DNA of 64,000 nucleotides from Stigmatella aurantiaca (GTDB lineage Bacteria > Myxococcota > Myxococcia > Myxococcales > Myxococcaceae). Location of the stretch: positions 186,001-250,000 of the forward strand of contig NZ_FOAP01000006.1 of assembly GCF_900109545.1 (NCBI RefSeq), in the 5' to 3' direction. The notes beneath the pieces were generated by a model. The model had not been told where the DNA came from. It was given only the letters and a program-made list of their open reading frames with translations, and searched no databases. Below are positions 48,655-56,772 of the stretch, piece after piece (the first letter of the stretch is position 1; every line of letters begins with the position of its first letter). The position numbers and the translations under genes were made by a program.

Positions 48655-49809
48655 ATGCGTCCGCTCCTCCGGATTCTTCCCCTGCTCCTGCTCGCCGCGT
48701 GCGGGAGCTGCCGCGCCGGTAAAACCCAGCTGAGTGCCCCGGCGTGCCAGCTCGTCGAGGACGGCTTTGGCCCTGCGGGAACCGTGCCCATCACCGTGGA
48801 GGTCATCGCCGAGGGGCTGGAGGTGCCCTGGGGCATCGCCTGGTTGCCCGGAGGGGACGCGCTTGTCACCGAGCGGCCGGGCCGCATCCGGCTGCTGCGG
48901 AACTTCGCGCTCCAGCCCACGCCCGTGGCCACCCTACAGGTGGGAGAGAGCACCGAGGGAGGGCTGCTCGGCATCGCGGCCCACCCCCAGTTCGCGGACA
49001 ACCGGCAGTTCTACGTCTACCTCACCCACCAGGACGGGGAGGAAACACGGAACCGCGTCGAGCGGTGGGTGCTCTCCGAGGACCACCAGCGCGCCACCTT
49101 CGAGCGCGTCATCTTCGGCGGCATCCGCGCGAGCACGTACCACAACGGCGGCCGCCTGCGCTTTGGCCCGGATGGCATGCTCTACGTGGGCACGGGTGAC
49201 GCGCGCGAGCCGGACCTCGCCCAGAACCCGGACGCGCCCGAGGGCAAGCTCCTGCGCCTCACGCCCGAGGGCGAGGTGCCCTCGGACAACCCCTTCCCCG
49301 GCAAGCCCGCCTTCCTCCTCGGCGTCCGCAATACCCAGGGCTTCGACTGGAAGGACGCCGGCACGCTCTACTTCACCGACCACGGGCCCAGTGGCGAGCG
49401 GATGCTCCGCGGCCATGACGAGGTGAGCGTGGCGCGCAAGGGGGACAACCTCGGCTGGCCCACCGTCTACCGCTGCGAGTCCAGCGCGGGGCTCGTCACG
49501 CCCGCGCTCACCTGGCACGACGCGGTGCCCCCGGGAGGCGCCGCCCTCTACACGGGCAGCGCCATCCCCGAGTGGAAGGACTCCCTGCTCATCGGCACGC
49601 TCGGCTCCAGGCACCTGCACCGCGTGGTGTTCTCCCCGGAGAACCCCTCCCAGGTGGCCCAGCACGAGGTGTACCTAGACAACACCCATGGCCGCCTGCG
49701 CGAGACGCTCATGGGGCCCGACGGCCACCTCTACGTCACCACCAGCAACTGTGACGGCCGGGGCAGCTGCGGCCCGCGTCAGGATTTGATTCTTCGCGTG
49801 CGCCGGTGA
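48655..49809 (+). CDS. PQQ-type sugar dehydrogenase-like lipoprotein
   Basis: 384 aa from ATG at 48655, where the lipoprotein signal MRPLLRILPLLLLAAC starts. The rest is a six-bladed propeller of the GSDH/sorbosone dehydrogenase family: LEVPWGIAWLPGGDALVTERPGRI, GGLLGIAAHPQF, HNGGRLRFGPDGMLYVGTGD, RNTQGFDWK, DHGPSGE. In known members PQQ and calcium sit in the centre and sugars are oxidised in the periplasm or outside. Cofactor use here is inference. Confidence 0.88.
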   Translation: MRPLLRILPLLLLAACGSCRAGKTQLSAPACQLVEDGFGPAGTVPITVEVIAEGLEVPWGIAWLPGGDALVTERPGRIRLLRNFALQPTPVATLQVGESTEGGLLGIAAHPQFADNRQFYVYLTHQDGEETRNRVERWVLSEDHQRATFERVIFGGIRASTYHNGGRLRFGPDGMLYVGTGDAREPDLAQNPDAPEGKLLRLTPEGEVPSDNPFPGKPAFLLGVRNTQGFDWKDAGTLYFTDHGPSGERMLRGHDEVSVARKGDNLGWPTVYRCESSAGLVTPALTWHDAVPPGGAALYTGSAIPEWKDSLLIGTLGSRHLHRVVFSPENPSQVAQHEVYLDNTHGRLRETLMGPDGHLYVTTSNCDGRGSCGPRQDLILRVRR

Positions 49810-50109
49810 GCCCGGGGCCCGCAAACGTTTCAATTCCTCTCAGGCCCGCCGCAAACGTTCCAATTGTTTGTCCTACGTTCTTTCCGCGTATTTTTGAAAC
49901 ACTGGCATCACGAATCAAAGCCATGACGCGGCGCACCAGCCATGGCGCATTGCGCAAACCCAAGCGGAAAGCGTGAGGGCTCCGTCTCCCGCCCGACATG
50001 CCGCGGCCATGTTTTACTCATATTATTGTTATTTCGGTGGTATCCTCGCTCTTTCCAGTGGCAGAAGTTTCCCTGCTACCGGCTTGAAAGCACTTCCAGC
50101 GAGAACCCC
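49810..50109 (+). promoter_or_regulatory. AT-rich 300-bp regulatory region before the di-heme oxidoreductase
   Basis: No gene seen. Two near-identical 15-bp elements open the region, followed by an AT-rich block (49866-49915) with TTTGTC and TATTTT 16 nt apart as a weak promoter candidate. A second AT-rich patch (CATATTATTGTTATTTC near 50020) lies closer to the gene. Base composition differs clearly from the rest of the window. Confidence 0.5.
49821..49865 (+). repeat. Two 15-bp direct repeats spaced exactly 30 bp apart
   Basis: GCAAACGTTTCAATT at 49821-49835 and GCAAACGTTCCAATT at 49851-49865, one mismatch. The core AACGTT is itself palindromic. A 30-bp period is close to three helical turns, placing both on one DNA face, as for an activator or repressor site. 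Confidence 0.65.
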
Positions 50110-52389
50110 ATGAAATTCCACTCCTCCGGGGCGGCCATCCTCCTCGTGGCCGCTGTCCTGTTGGCCAGTCCTTCGATGGCCGCCACCTCTGGCGTCACGC
50201 CTTCGGGCTCCTCCGCCATCTTCTATGTCGACACCACCTCGTGGGCCGACATCCATTACAAGGTCAACGGCGGCGCCCAGCTCAACGTGCGGATGACCGT
50301 CACCCAAGGCCGTAACCAGTACACGGTGACGGGCCTGAGCGCAGGCAACACCGTCGACTACTCCTTCACGTATTGGGATGTCTCCTGCAACTGCGCCCGC
50401 GACACGACGTGGGCTGTTTACAGTCATGGCAGCAGCACCCCGGACGCGGGCGTGGACGCGGGCACCCCGGACTCCGGTGTGGACGCGGGCACCCCGGATG
50501 CCGGCGTGGACGCGGGCACCCCGGACGCCGGTGGCGGCGTGGACGCGGGCAACATCGTCCCCCTGTTCAACAGTGGCACGGCGCTGGAGCCCTCCACGGT
50601 GGAGAACACCTCGCAGGCCATCATCACCCGCGTGGGCGAGCGCGTGCGGGACCGCCACGCCCGCGAGAACGAGTTCCAGGCGTATGACCATTACCTGCCG
50701 CTGTATTTCGAGAAGCGGACCTTCTACGTCGAGATCATCGACGAGGTGGCCAAGGGCGGCAGCCAGATCAAGGTCAACCTCTTCACCGTGGCGCCCCACA
50801 CCGGCACGAACTTCCGCGCGTTCTTCCGCGGCCTCAACACCTCGGCCGAGTACTTCCACAACGGCACGTTCACCCAGACCGGGACGAACCAGTACACCGC
50901 CAGCGTCAACTACAACGCCAAGGAAGGCCGCGCCATCCGGGTGGGCGACCGCATGGAAATCGAAGTGGGCGTCTTCCTGACCCAGCCGGTGGAGGGCCGC
51001 TTCAACTATTACGCCCGCGCCTGGCTGTACATGGTGGGCCAGGGCGGCATCGTCCCGTTCGAGGGCCAGGGCAGCATCCGGGACTCCTTCCCCATGCCCG
51101 AGGCGGGCTGGAGCGGTGGCAGGACGACGCTCAACGCCCCCTTCTCGGATGAGCCGGACAACCGCTTCATCCAGATGGCGCTGAACATGGCGCCCGTGAA
51201 CACCCAGACGTTCGTCGAGGGCCGGCGCATCCACCACACCGACTTCGGCACGGGCGGCCACTCCGAGCCGGGCAACCCCGCGCTCACCGCGCACCAGAAC
51301 AAGCTGGGGCCCGACTACGTCGCGCGCTCCTGCGTCGCCTGCCACGTGCAGAACGGCCGTGGCCTGCCGCCCACCACCACCAACACCACGCTGAACAACT
51401 ACGTGGTCAAGGTCGGCCGGGCCGATGGCAGCGCGGATCCGAGCCTCGGCTTCAAGCTGCAGCCGCGCCGCACCAGCGGCACCCCCGAGGCGGATGTCCG
51501 CATCTCCGGCTGGACGCTCAGCTCCGGGACGTTCCGGGATGGCGCCTCGTACCAGCTGCGCCGCCCCACCTACAGCTTCCTGAACGTCACCCCCACGAAC
51601 CACTCGGCGCGCATCACCCCGCAGCTGGTCGGCATGGGCCTGCTGGAGGCGGTGCCCGAGAGCGCCATCGCGGCGCTGGCGGATCCGAACGACAGCAACG
51701 GCGACGGCGTGTCGGGCCGGCTCCAGGCCGTGAGGGACCCCGAGACGGGCGCCACGCGGCTGGGCCGCTTCGGCTGGAAGGCGGGCTCGGCGCGCGTGAA
51801 GCACCAGATCGCCGAGGCCTTCAACGGCGACATGGGCGTCACCTCGTCCATCTTCCCCACCCTGGACTGCGGCGCCTCGCAGGCGGGCTGCTCGGGCTCC
51901 AGCGCGGAGCTGGATGCCTCGTCCCTGGACAAGCTCACCCGCTACGTGGCGCTGCTGGGCGTGCCGGCGCGCCGCGACCTGACCAACTCCCAGGCGCTGC
52001 AGGGCGAGACCCTGTTCAAGAGCGCCGGGTGCGACAAGTGCCACACCCCGACGCTGACCACCAGCGCCTACCACCCGCACGCGGAGCTGCGCAGCCAGAC
52101 GATCCGTCCCTACACGGACCTGCTGCTGCACGACATGGGCACGGGGCTGGCCGACAACCTGCCCGAGGGCCAGGCCTCCGGCGCCGAGTGGCGCACGCCG
52201 CCCCTGTGGGGCATCGGCCTGACGGCGGGTGTCAGCGGCGGTGAGGCGTACCTGCACGACGGCCGGGCCCGCACGCTGTCCGAGGCCATCCTCTGGCACG
52301 GCGGCGAGGGCGAGTCCGCCAAGCAGAAGTTCGTCGGCATGACGTCCGCCGAGCGCGACGCGCTGCTGAAGTTCCTGAAGTCCCTCTGA
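50110..52389 (+). CDS. Secreted di-heme oxidoreductase (DHOR) with carbohydrate-binding-like N-terminus
   Basis: 759 aa from ATG at 50110. Signal peptide to about residue 25 (ending SMAA). Residues about 27-108 look like a CBM56-type beta-glucan-binding module (SWADIHYKVNGG, NQYTVTGLSAGNTVDYSFTYW). Four TPDAGVDAG-type linkers follow (110-147). The rest matches the DHOR family (DUF1111): heme sites CVACH (408-412) and CDKCH (641-645), GMGLLEAVPE, LLLHDMGTGLADN, and the ending LHDGRARTLSEAILWHGGEG. DHOR proteins are c-type cytochromes related to MauG-like peroxidases. The fusion suggests oxidation at a glucan surface; substrate unknown. Confidence 0.85.
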   Translation: MKFHSSGAAILLVAAVLLASPSMAATSGVTPSGSSAIFYVDTTSWADIHYKVNGGAQLNVRMTVTQGRNQYTVTGLSAGNTVDYSFTYWDVSCNCARDTTWAVYSHGSSTPDAGVDAGTPDSGVDAGTPDAGVDAGTPDAGGGVDAGNIVPLFNSGTALEPSTVENTSQAIITRVGERVRDRHARENEFQAYDHYLPLYFEKRTFYVEIIDEVAKGGSQIKVNLFTVAPHTGTNFRAFFRGLNTSAEYFHNGTFTQTGTNQYTASVNYNAKEGRAIRVGDRMEIEVGVFLTQPVEGRFNYYARAWLYMVGQGGIVPFEGQGSIRDSFPMPEAGWSGGRTTLNAPFSDEPDNRFIQMALNMAPVNTQTFVEGRRIHHTDFGTGGHSEPGNPALTAHQNKLGPDYVARSCVACHVQNGRGLPPTTTNTTLNNYVVKVGRADGSADPSLGFKLQPRRTSGTPEADVRISGWTLSSGTFRDGASYQLRRPTYSFLNVTPTNHSARITPQLVGMGLLEAVPESAIAALADPNDSNGDGVSGRLQAVRDPETGATRLGRFGWKAGSARVKHQIAEAFNGDMGVTSSIFPTLDCGASQAGCSGSSAELDASSLDKLTRYVALLGVPARRDLTNSQALQGETLFKSAGCDKCHTPTLTTSAYHPHAELRSQTIRPYTDLLLHDMGTGLADNLPEGQASGAEWRTPPLWGIGLTAGVSGGEAYLHDGRARTLSEAILWHGGEGESAKQKFVGMTSAERDALLKFLKSL
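50437..50550 (+). repeat. 27-bp tandem repeats coding a TPDAGVDAG linker
   Basis: Four in-frame units (27, 27, 27 and 33 bp) coding TPDAGVDAG, TPDSGVDAG, TPDAGVDAG and TPDAGGGVDAG. This acidic flexible linker joins the N-terminal binding-like module to the heme domain; such DAG linkers are typical of secreted myxobacterial proteins. Confidence 0.9.
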
Positions 52390-52399
52390 TGTCTACACA

Positions 52400-52430
52400 C
52401 CGGGCAGGACGACTCTTCGGTCCTGCCCGG
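52400..52430. terminator. Bidirectional hairpin after the di-heme oxidoreductase
   Basis: Perfect 11-bp stem CCGGGCAGGAC/GTCCTGCCCGG with a 9-nt loop, 10 bp after the stop and before the convergent nucleotidyltransferase gene. No long T-run. Confidence 0.65.
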
Positions 52431-52443
52431 TAATCCCCGCCCC

Positions 52444-53469
52444 TTATGAAAGGGGGGCGGGGATGCGGTGAGGCCCCCAGGCCAGCACCTCTTCCAGCGT
52501 CTCGCCCGGGGCCACCTGGGTGTCCTCGAAGAGGGCCACGCGCTGAAGCCGCGCCCCCTCCCCCACCCGCGCCCGCGCCCCCACCGCCACGGCGGAGCCC
52601 ACGTGCGCGCCCTTCTCCAGGACGCAGCCCGCCCCGAGGTACGCCGGGCCCTCCACCTGGGCCTGCCCCGGGTGCGCCTCCGGATGGACCCAGCTGTTGC
52701 CGGGCCCCCGGGCCAGCCCCGTGAAGGGAGCCGCGTCGCCCAGGCCTTCCAGTGGCACCTGCCCCAGGAGCACGTCGCGCACCGTGGCCAGGTAGCGCGA
52801 GGGCGTGCCCAGGTCCGACCAGTACGCCCGCACCGCTTCCCCGCGCACGGACTGCCCGGCCTCCAGGGCCCGCACGTAGACCTCGCGGTTGATGTCCTCG
52901 GGGCCCTCGGGCGACATGAAGCCGAAGATGCGCGGGGACATGACGTGGACGCCGGTGAAGTGCCACGGGCTCAGCGCGGGGCCGCCCGGGCCCCGGCCGG
53001 CAATGCGCCGCACCTGACCCCCGGCATCCAACTCCACCGCGGCATACGTCTCACCGGGCGGCATGGGCATGAGCACCATCGTGGCCACGGCCCCCGAGCG
53101 CCGGTGCGCCGCGACCACCGGCCGCAGGTCCACCGGGAAGAGGATGTCCCCGTTGAAGACGAGGAAGTCGTCCCCGGCCAGGAAGTCCCTCAGGCCCCGG
53201 ATGCCGCCGCCCGTGCCCTGAATGATGGGCTCGTGCACCACGTGCAGCGGCAGCCCCACGCGCTCACACTCCGCGCGGGCGGTGGCCGCCATCACCTCGG
53301 GCAGGTGGTGGGTGTTGATGCCCACCGCGGTGACCCCGGCGGCCTTCAGCACCGCCAGGTGGTAGCGCAGCAGGGGCTGGCCCAGGAACGGCAGCGCCGG
53401 CTTGGGCCAGCGCTCGGTGAGCGGGCGCAGGCGCGTGCCCAGCCCCGCGCAGAGGATCATCGCCTTCAT
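52444..53469 (-). CDS. Sugar-1-phosphate nucleotidyltransferase, MurU-like
   Basis: 341 aa. N-terminal nucleotidyltransferase signature GLGTRLRPLTERWPKPALP, FNGDILF for the metal site, and the GTGGGIRGL segment. Residues about 235-341 form an added left-handed-helix-like tail (GPGNSWVHPEAHPGQAQVEGPAYLGAGC spread over hexads); E. coli-type MurU (about 223 aa) lacks it. The start lies 10 bp after the stop of an AmgK-like kinase, matching the amgK-murU pair of peptidoglycan recycling, where MurNAc-1-P becomes UDP-MurNAc. A mannose-1-P guanylyltransferase is the alternative. Confidence 0.8.
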   Translation of the reverse strand: MKAMILCAGLGTRLRPLTERWPKPALPFLGQPLLRYHLAVLKAAGVTAVGINTHHLPEVMAATARAECERVGLPLHVVHEPIIQGTGGGIRGLRDFLAGDDFLVFNGDILFPVDLRPVVAAHRRSGAVATMVLMPMPPGETYAAVELDAGGQVRRIAGRGPGGPALSPWHFTGVHVMSPRIFGFMSPEGPEDINREVYVRALEAGQSVRGEAVRAYWSDLGTPSRYLATVRDVLLGQVPLEGLGDAAPFTGLARGPGNSWVHPEAHPGQAQVEGPAYLGAGCVLEKGAHVGSAVAVGARARVGEGARLQRVALFEDTQVAPGETLEEVLAWGPHRIPAPLS

Positions 53470-53479
53470 GGAAGCCCTC

Positions 53480-54520
53480 TCAGGCGGCGAGCTCGGGGAC
53501 GTACCGGGCGATCAGGTCCTGTAGCGGGCGCAGCTCCGGGCGCCGCACGAAGGCCGCCTTCACGTAGCGCAGCGAGGCCGGGATGGAGACCAGGAAGCCC
53601 GGGTTGCCCTTCACACGGTTGATGAACTCGAAGCGCCCCGCGTCCTTGAGCTTGCGCTGGATGGTGAGCAGGTCGAAGAAGTCCTTGAACGGGCCCGGCT
53701 CGATGCGCTCGCCCCCGGCCTCGTGGAACGCCTGGATGTAGCGGTCCAGCATCTGGTCCACGAAGTTGCGGTCCAGCTCCACGTAGCTGTCGCGCAGCAG
53801 CGCCACCAGGTCGTACTGCCGGGGGCCCTGCAGGGCGTCCTGGAAGTCGATGACCACCAGCTCGCCGTCCTTCACCATGATGTTGCGGCTCTGGTAGTCG
53901 CGGTGGGTGAAGCCGCGCGGGGCGGCCGCCAGCGTCCGGGCGATCTCCCGGAAGGTCCGGTCCAGCTCGGCCCGCTCGGCGTCCGTGGGCTTCTTCCCGC
54001 TCCAGGCCTCCAGGCCCCACTCCCGGAAGTGGTGCAGCTCCCAGTCGTACAGGTCCTCGTCGAAGGAACGGGTGAAGGCCAGGCACTCGGGGTCCGCGTT
54101 CCGCTCCGCCTGGACGCGCAGCCGCGCCAGCAGCTCCACGGCCCGCCCGTAGAGCGCTTGCTGGTTCTTGCCGCCCTCCAGGGCCGCCTCGAAGGTGAGG
54201 TCCGTCAGGTCCTCCAGGACCATCATCCCCGCAGGCTCGTCGTAGCGCAGGATGCGCGGCACCCGCACCCCGAGCTTCTCCAGGTAGCGGTGGACGTTGA
54301 CGAAGGGCAGCTCCTTCGGAGGCTCTCCCTTGGAGGCCTCCTCGCTCTTCTTCGTTGCGTCCGGGGGCATCACCATCACCACCCAGCTCTCCGGGGGCTT
54401 GCCGACGCGGTAATAGGAGCGATTGCTCGCATCCCCCTTCAGCTTCTGAATGGGGGCCTGGGGAAAGGGACGGCCAACAGCCTGACCCACCTGGTCGCGC
54501 AGGGCGGCCTCAAGTTCCAT
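53480..54520 (-). CDS. AmgK-like sugar kinase (aminoglycoside phosphotransferase fold)
   Basis: 346 aa. Nucleotide and catalytic motifs: KGDASNRSYYRV, MMVLEDLTDLTFE, catalytic loop THRDYQSRNIMV, metal-binding VIDFQDALQGPRQYDLVALLRDSYVEL. These match AmgK, the anomeric MurNAc/GlcNAc kinase, more closely than antibiotic kinases. With the downstream MurU-like gene this would give a shortcut from recycled MurNAc to UDP-MurNAc that avoids MurA and so bypasses fosfomycin. First gene of the pair. Confidence 0.82.
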   Translation of the reverse strand: MELEAALRDQVGQAVGRPFPQAPIQKLKGDASNRSYYRVGKPPESWVVMVMPPDATKKSEEASKGEPPKELPFVNVHRYLEKLGVRVPRILRYDEPAGMMVLEDLTDLTFEAALEGGKNQQALYGRAVELLARLRVQAERNADPECLAFTRSFDEDLYDWELHHFREWGLEAWSGKKPTDAERAELDRTFREIARTLAAAPRGFTHRDYQSRNIMVKDGELVVIDFQDALQGPRQYDLVALLRDSYVELDRNFVDQMLDRYIQAFHEAGGERIEPGPFKDFFDLLTIQRKLKDAGRFEFINRVKGNPGFLVSIPASLRYVKAAFVRRPELRPLQDLIARYVPELAA

Positions 54521-54710
54521 CGAAAACGCACTCCGGAGAGGTTGGAAGACCGCCTCACACTACCCAAGTCCCCCAAAGATGGGTCAAAAGAGGCGATGAG
54601 GGCCCGGCCAGCAGGCATCCAAGCTGACCGTTACGCGACATGTCATGGAGCCCCCCCACGAGGTGGAAGGGACATGGCCCCCAGCGTGTTGCCCCCGGAC
54701 GGAGGGGCTA

Positions 54711-54740
54711 TCGACCCGCTCCGGGTCCGCGGCGTATAAG
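54711..54740 (+). promoter_or_regulatory. sigma70-type promoter of cystathionine beta-synthase
   Basis: TCGACC, 18-nt spacer, TATAAG. Predicted start near 54747, giving a 30-nt leader with AGGAA before the ATG at 54777. Confidence 0.5.
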
Positions 54741-54776
54741 GCCCGCCTCGCAGCAGAATCCCCTCAGGAAGCCACG

Positions 54777-56144
54777 ATGGACATCCACGAGAACATCCTT
54801 TCCGCAATTGGTCACACGCCGCTGGTCAAGCTCAACAAGCTCGTCGGGCCCAACGACGCAACGGTGCTCGTCAAGTGTGAGTTCATGAATCCCGGCGCGT
54901 CCATCAAGGACCGGATGGCGCTCTACATCCTCGAGAAGGCCGAGCGGGAGGGGAAGCTCAAGCCCGGCGGCACCATCGTGGAGAACACCTCGGGCAACAC
55001 GGGCATGGGCGTGGCCCTGGCCGCGGCGGTGAAGGGCTACAAGTGCATCTTCACCATGCCGGACAAGATGTCCCTGGAGAAGATCAACCGCCTGAAGGCC
55101 CTGGGCGCCCATGTGGTGGTGACGCCGACGAACGTGCCGGCCGAGGATCCGCGCAGCTACTACGAGACGGCCAAGCGCATCCACCGCGAGACGCCCGGCG
55201 CGTTCATGCTCAACCAGTACCACAACCCCGACAACATCGAGGCCCACTACAAGATCACCGGCCCCGAGATTTACGAGCAGACCGAGGGGAAGATGGACTA
55301 CTTCGTCTCGGGCCTGGGCACCGGCGGCACGATGAGCGGCGCGGGCAAGTTCCTGAAGGAGAAGATCCCCGGCCTGAAGAACGTGGGCGTGGACCCGATG
55401 GGCTCGGTGTACGAGGGCTACTTCAAGACGGGCAAGCTCACCACGCCCCACGTCTACAAGGTCGAGGGCATCGGCGAGGACATGCTGTGCGGCGCCATGG
55501 ACTTCAAGGTCGTGGACGACGTGCGGCAGGTGGATGACAAGCAGTGCTTCATCGCGGCGCGGCGGCTGGCGCGCGAGGAAGGCATCTTCGCGGGCGGCTC
55601 GGCCGGCGCGGCGGTGCACGTCGCCGTGCAGCTCGCCAAGGAGGTCGGCAAGGGCAAGACCATCGTCGTCGTGCTACCCGACTCCGGCATGGTCTACATC
55701 AGCAAGTTCCACTCGGACGAGTGGATGCGCGACAACGGCTTCCTCGAGGAGAAGGGCGCGGGCTCCGTGCGCGACCTGATGGGGGACAAGCGGCGCGAGG
55801 TGCGCACCGCGCGCAAGGGCGACCGGGTGGACCGCGTCGTCGAGGAGATGCGCCAGCACGGCATCAGCCAGATGCCCGTGCTGACCGCCGAGGGCCAGGC
55901 CGTGGGGATGATCCACGAGTACGACTTGCTCAACGCGCTGGTGGCGAACAAGACGCGGTTTGGCGACAGCATCGACGCCATCGTGACGCCGCTGCAGGGC
56001 GTGGTCTCTCCGGACACGAGCCTCAACCGGCTGCGCGAAATCTTCGCGCAGGACAACGTGGCGGTGGTGAAGGAGGGCGAGAAGATCGTCGGCATCCTCA
56101 CGAAGATCGATCTCATCGACCACCTGCACCGCAGCGCGGCCTGA
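54777..56144 (+). CDS. Cystathionine beta-synthase
   Basis: 455 aa from ATG at 54777. PLP domain residues 1-325 with lysine 44 in NPGASIKDRM, the SGNTGMGVALAA loop, GTGGTMSGAG and EGIFAGGSAGAAV. Two CBS domains fill about 335-455 (RHGISQMPVLTAEGQAVGM-type and DNVAVVKEGEKIVGILTKID), the usual regulatory pair. Condenses serine with homocysteine in transsulfuration. No heme-binding N-terminus, so it is the bacterial form. A cysteine synthase role is the alternative, but the CBS pair argues against it. Confidence 0.93.
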   Translation: MDIHENILSAIGHTPLVKLNKLVGPNDATVLVKCEFMNPGASIKDRMALYILEKAEREGKLKPGGTIVENTSGNTGMGVALAAAVKGYKCIFTMPDKMSLEKINRLKALGAHVVVTPTNVPAEDPRSYYETAKRIHRETPGAFMLNQYHNPDNIEAHYKITGPEIYEQTEGKMDYFVSGLGTGGTMSGAGKFLKEKIPGLKNVGVDPMGSVYEGYFKTGKLTTPHVYKVEGIGEDMLCGAMDFKVVDDVRQVDDKQCFIAARRLAREEGIFAGGSAGAAVHVAVQLAKEVGKGKTIVVVLPDSGMVYISKFHSDEWMRDNGFLEEKGAGSVRDLMGDKRREVRTARKGDRVDRVVEEMRQHGISQMPVLTAEGQAVGMIHEYDLLNALVANKTRFGDSIDAIVTPLQGVVSPDTSLNRLREIFAQDNVAVVKEGEKIVGILTKIDLIDHLHRSAA

Positions 56145-56151
56145 CGCTCCG

Positions 56152-56772
56152 ATGAGAGGCCCGGACCGCGCGCGGAACCCCACGACCGAGGAGGAGCTGC
56201 GCGCGGCGACCCTCGGTGGGCCCACCGAGCTCAACGGTCCCATCGTCCTCTCCCCCTCCGATCCAGCCTGGCCGGTCCAGTTCGCGCGCGAGGAAGCGAA
56301 GCTTCGCGCCGCGCTGGGAGGCCGGGCGCTCGCGGTCGAGCACGTGGGCTCCACCTCGGTGCCGGGCCTGGTGGCCAAGCCCATCCTCGATCTCGTCCTC
56401 GCCGTGGCGGACTCCGCCGATGAGGCGGCCTACGTCCCCGCGCTGGAGGCGGCGGGCTACCGGCTGCTCATTCGCGAGCCCGCCTGGGAAGAGCACCGGC
56501 TCCTGACAGGGCGCCAGCCTGACGTGAACCTGCACGTCTTCTCCGCCGGCGCGCGCGAAATCACCCTCATGCTGCGAATGCGGGACTGGCTGCGCGCGAA
56601 CGCAGCGGACCGCGCGCTCTACGCCGCCACCAAGCAGGCGCTGGCCGCGCGCACGTGGAAGTACGTGCAGCACTACGCGGACGCCAAGACAACGGTCATC
56701 TCCGAGATCCTGGCCCGCGCCGAGGCTGCGGCTCCTTCGCCCGGCGAGGGGGCAGCGCGAGCCGGGCGATGA
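56152..56772 (+). CDS. GrpB/UPF0157 family protein
   Basis: 206 aa. Nucleotidyltransferase-like fold with EHVGSTSVPGLVAKPILDLVLAV and YADAKTTVISEILARA at the normal family end; the last about 15 residues are an Ala/Gly/Arg-rich extension that runs into the convergent gene. Function of the family is unknown. Starts 7 bp after the CBS stop and is likely co-transcribed. Confidence 0.88.
   Translation: MRGPDRARNPTTEEELRAATLGGPTELNGPIVLSPSDPAWPVQFAREEAKLRAALGGRALAVEHVGSTSVPGLVAKPILDLVLAVADSADEAAYVPALEAAGYRLLIREPAWEEHRLLTGRQPDVNLHVFSAGAREITLMLRMRDWLRANAADRALYAATKQALAARTWKYVQHYADAKTTVISEILARAEAAAPSPGEGAARAGR

Noticed and set aside
49810-50109. A tRNA or small ORF in the gap before the di-heme gene
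   Set aside because: No cloverleaf or T-loop consensus, and the in-frame upstream extension of the heme gene lacks a ribosome site and precedes the signal peptide.
50110-52389. Rubber oxygenase (RoxA/RoxB)
   Set aside because: Also secreted di-heme proteins, but the C-terminal LHDGRARTLSEAILWHGGEG pattern is that of DHOR/DUF1111.
53480-54520. Aminoglycoside resistance gene
   Set aside because: The fold is shared, but the GDASNRSYYRV and IDFQDALQGP motifs and the MurU-like neighbour favour a wall-recycling sugar kinase.
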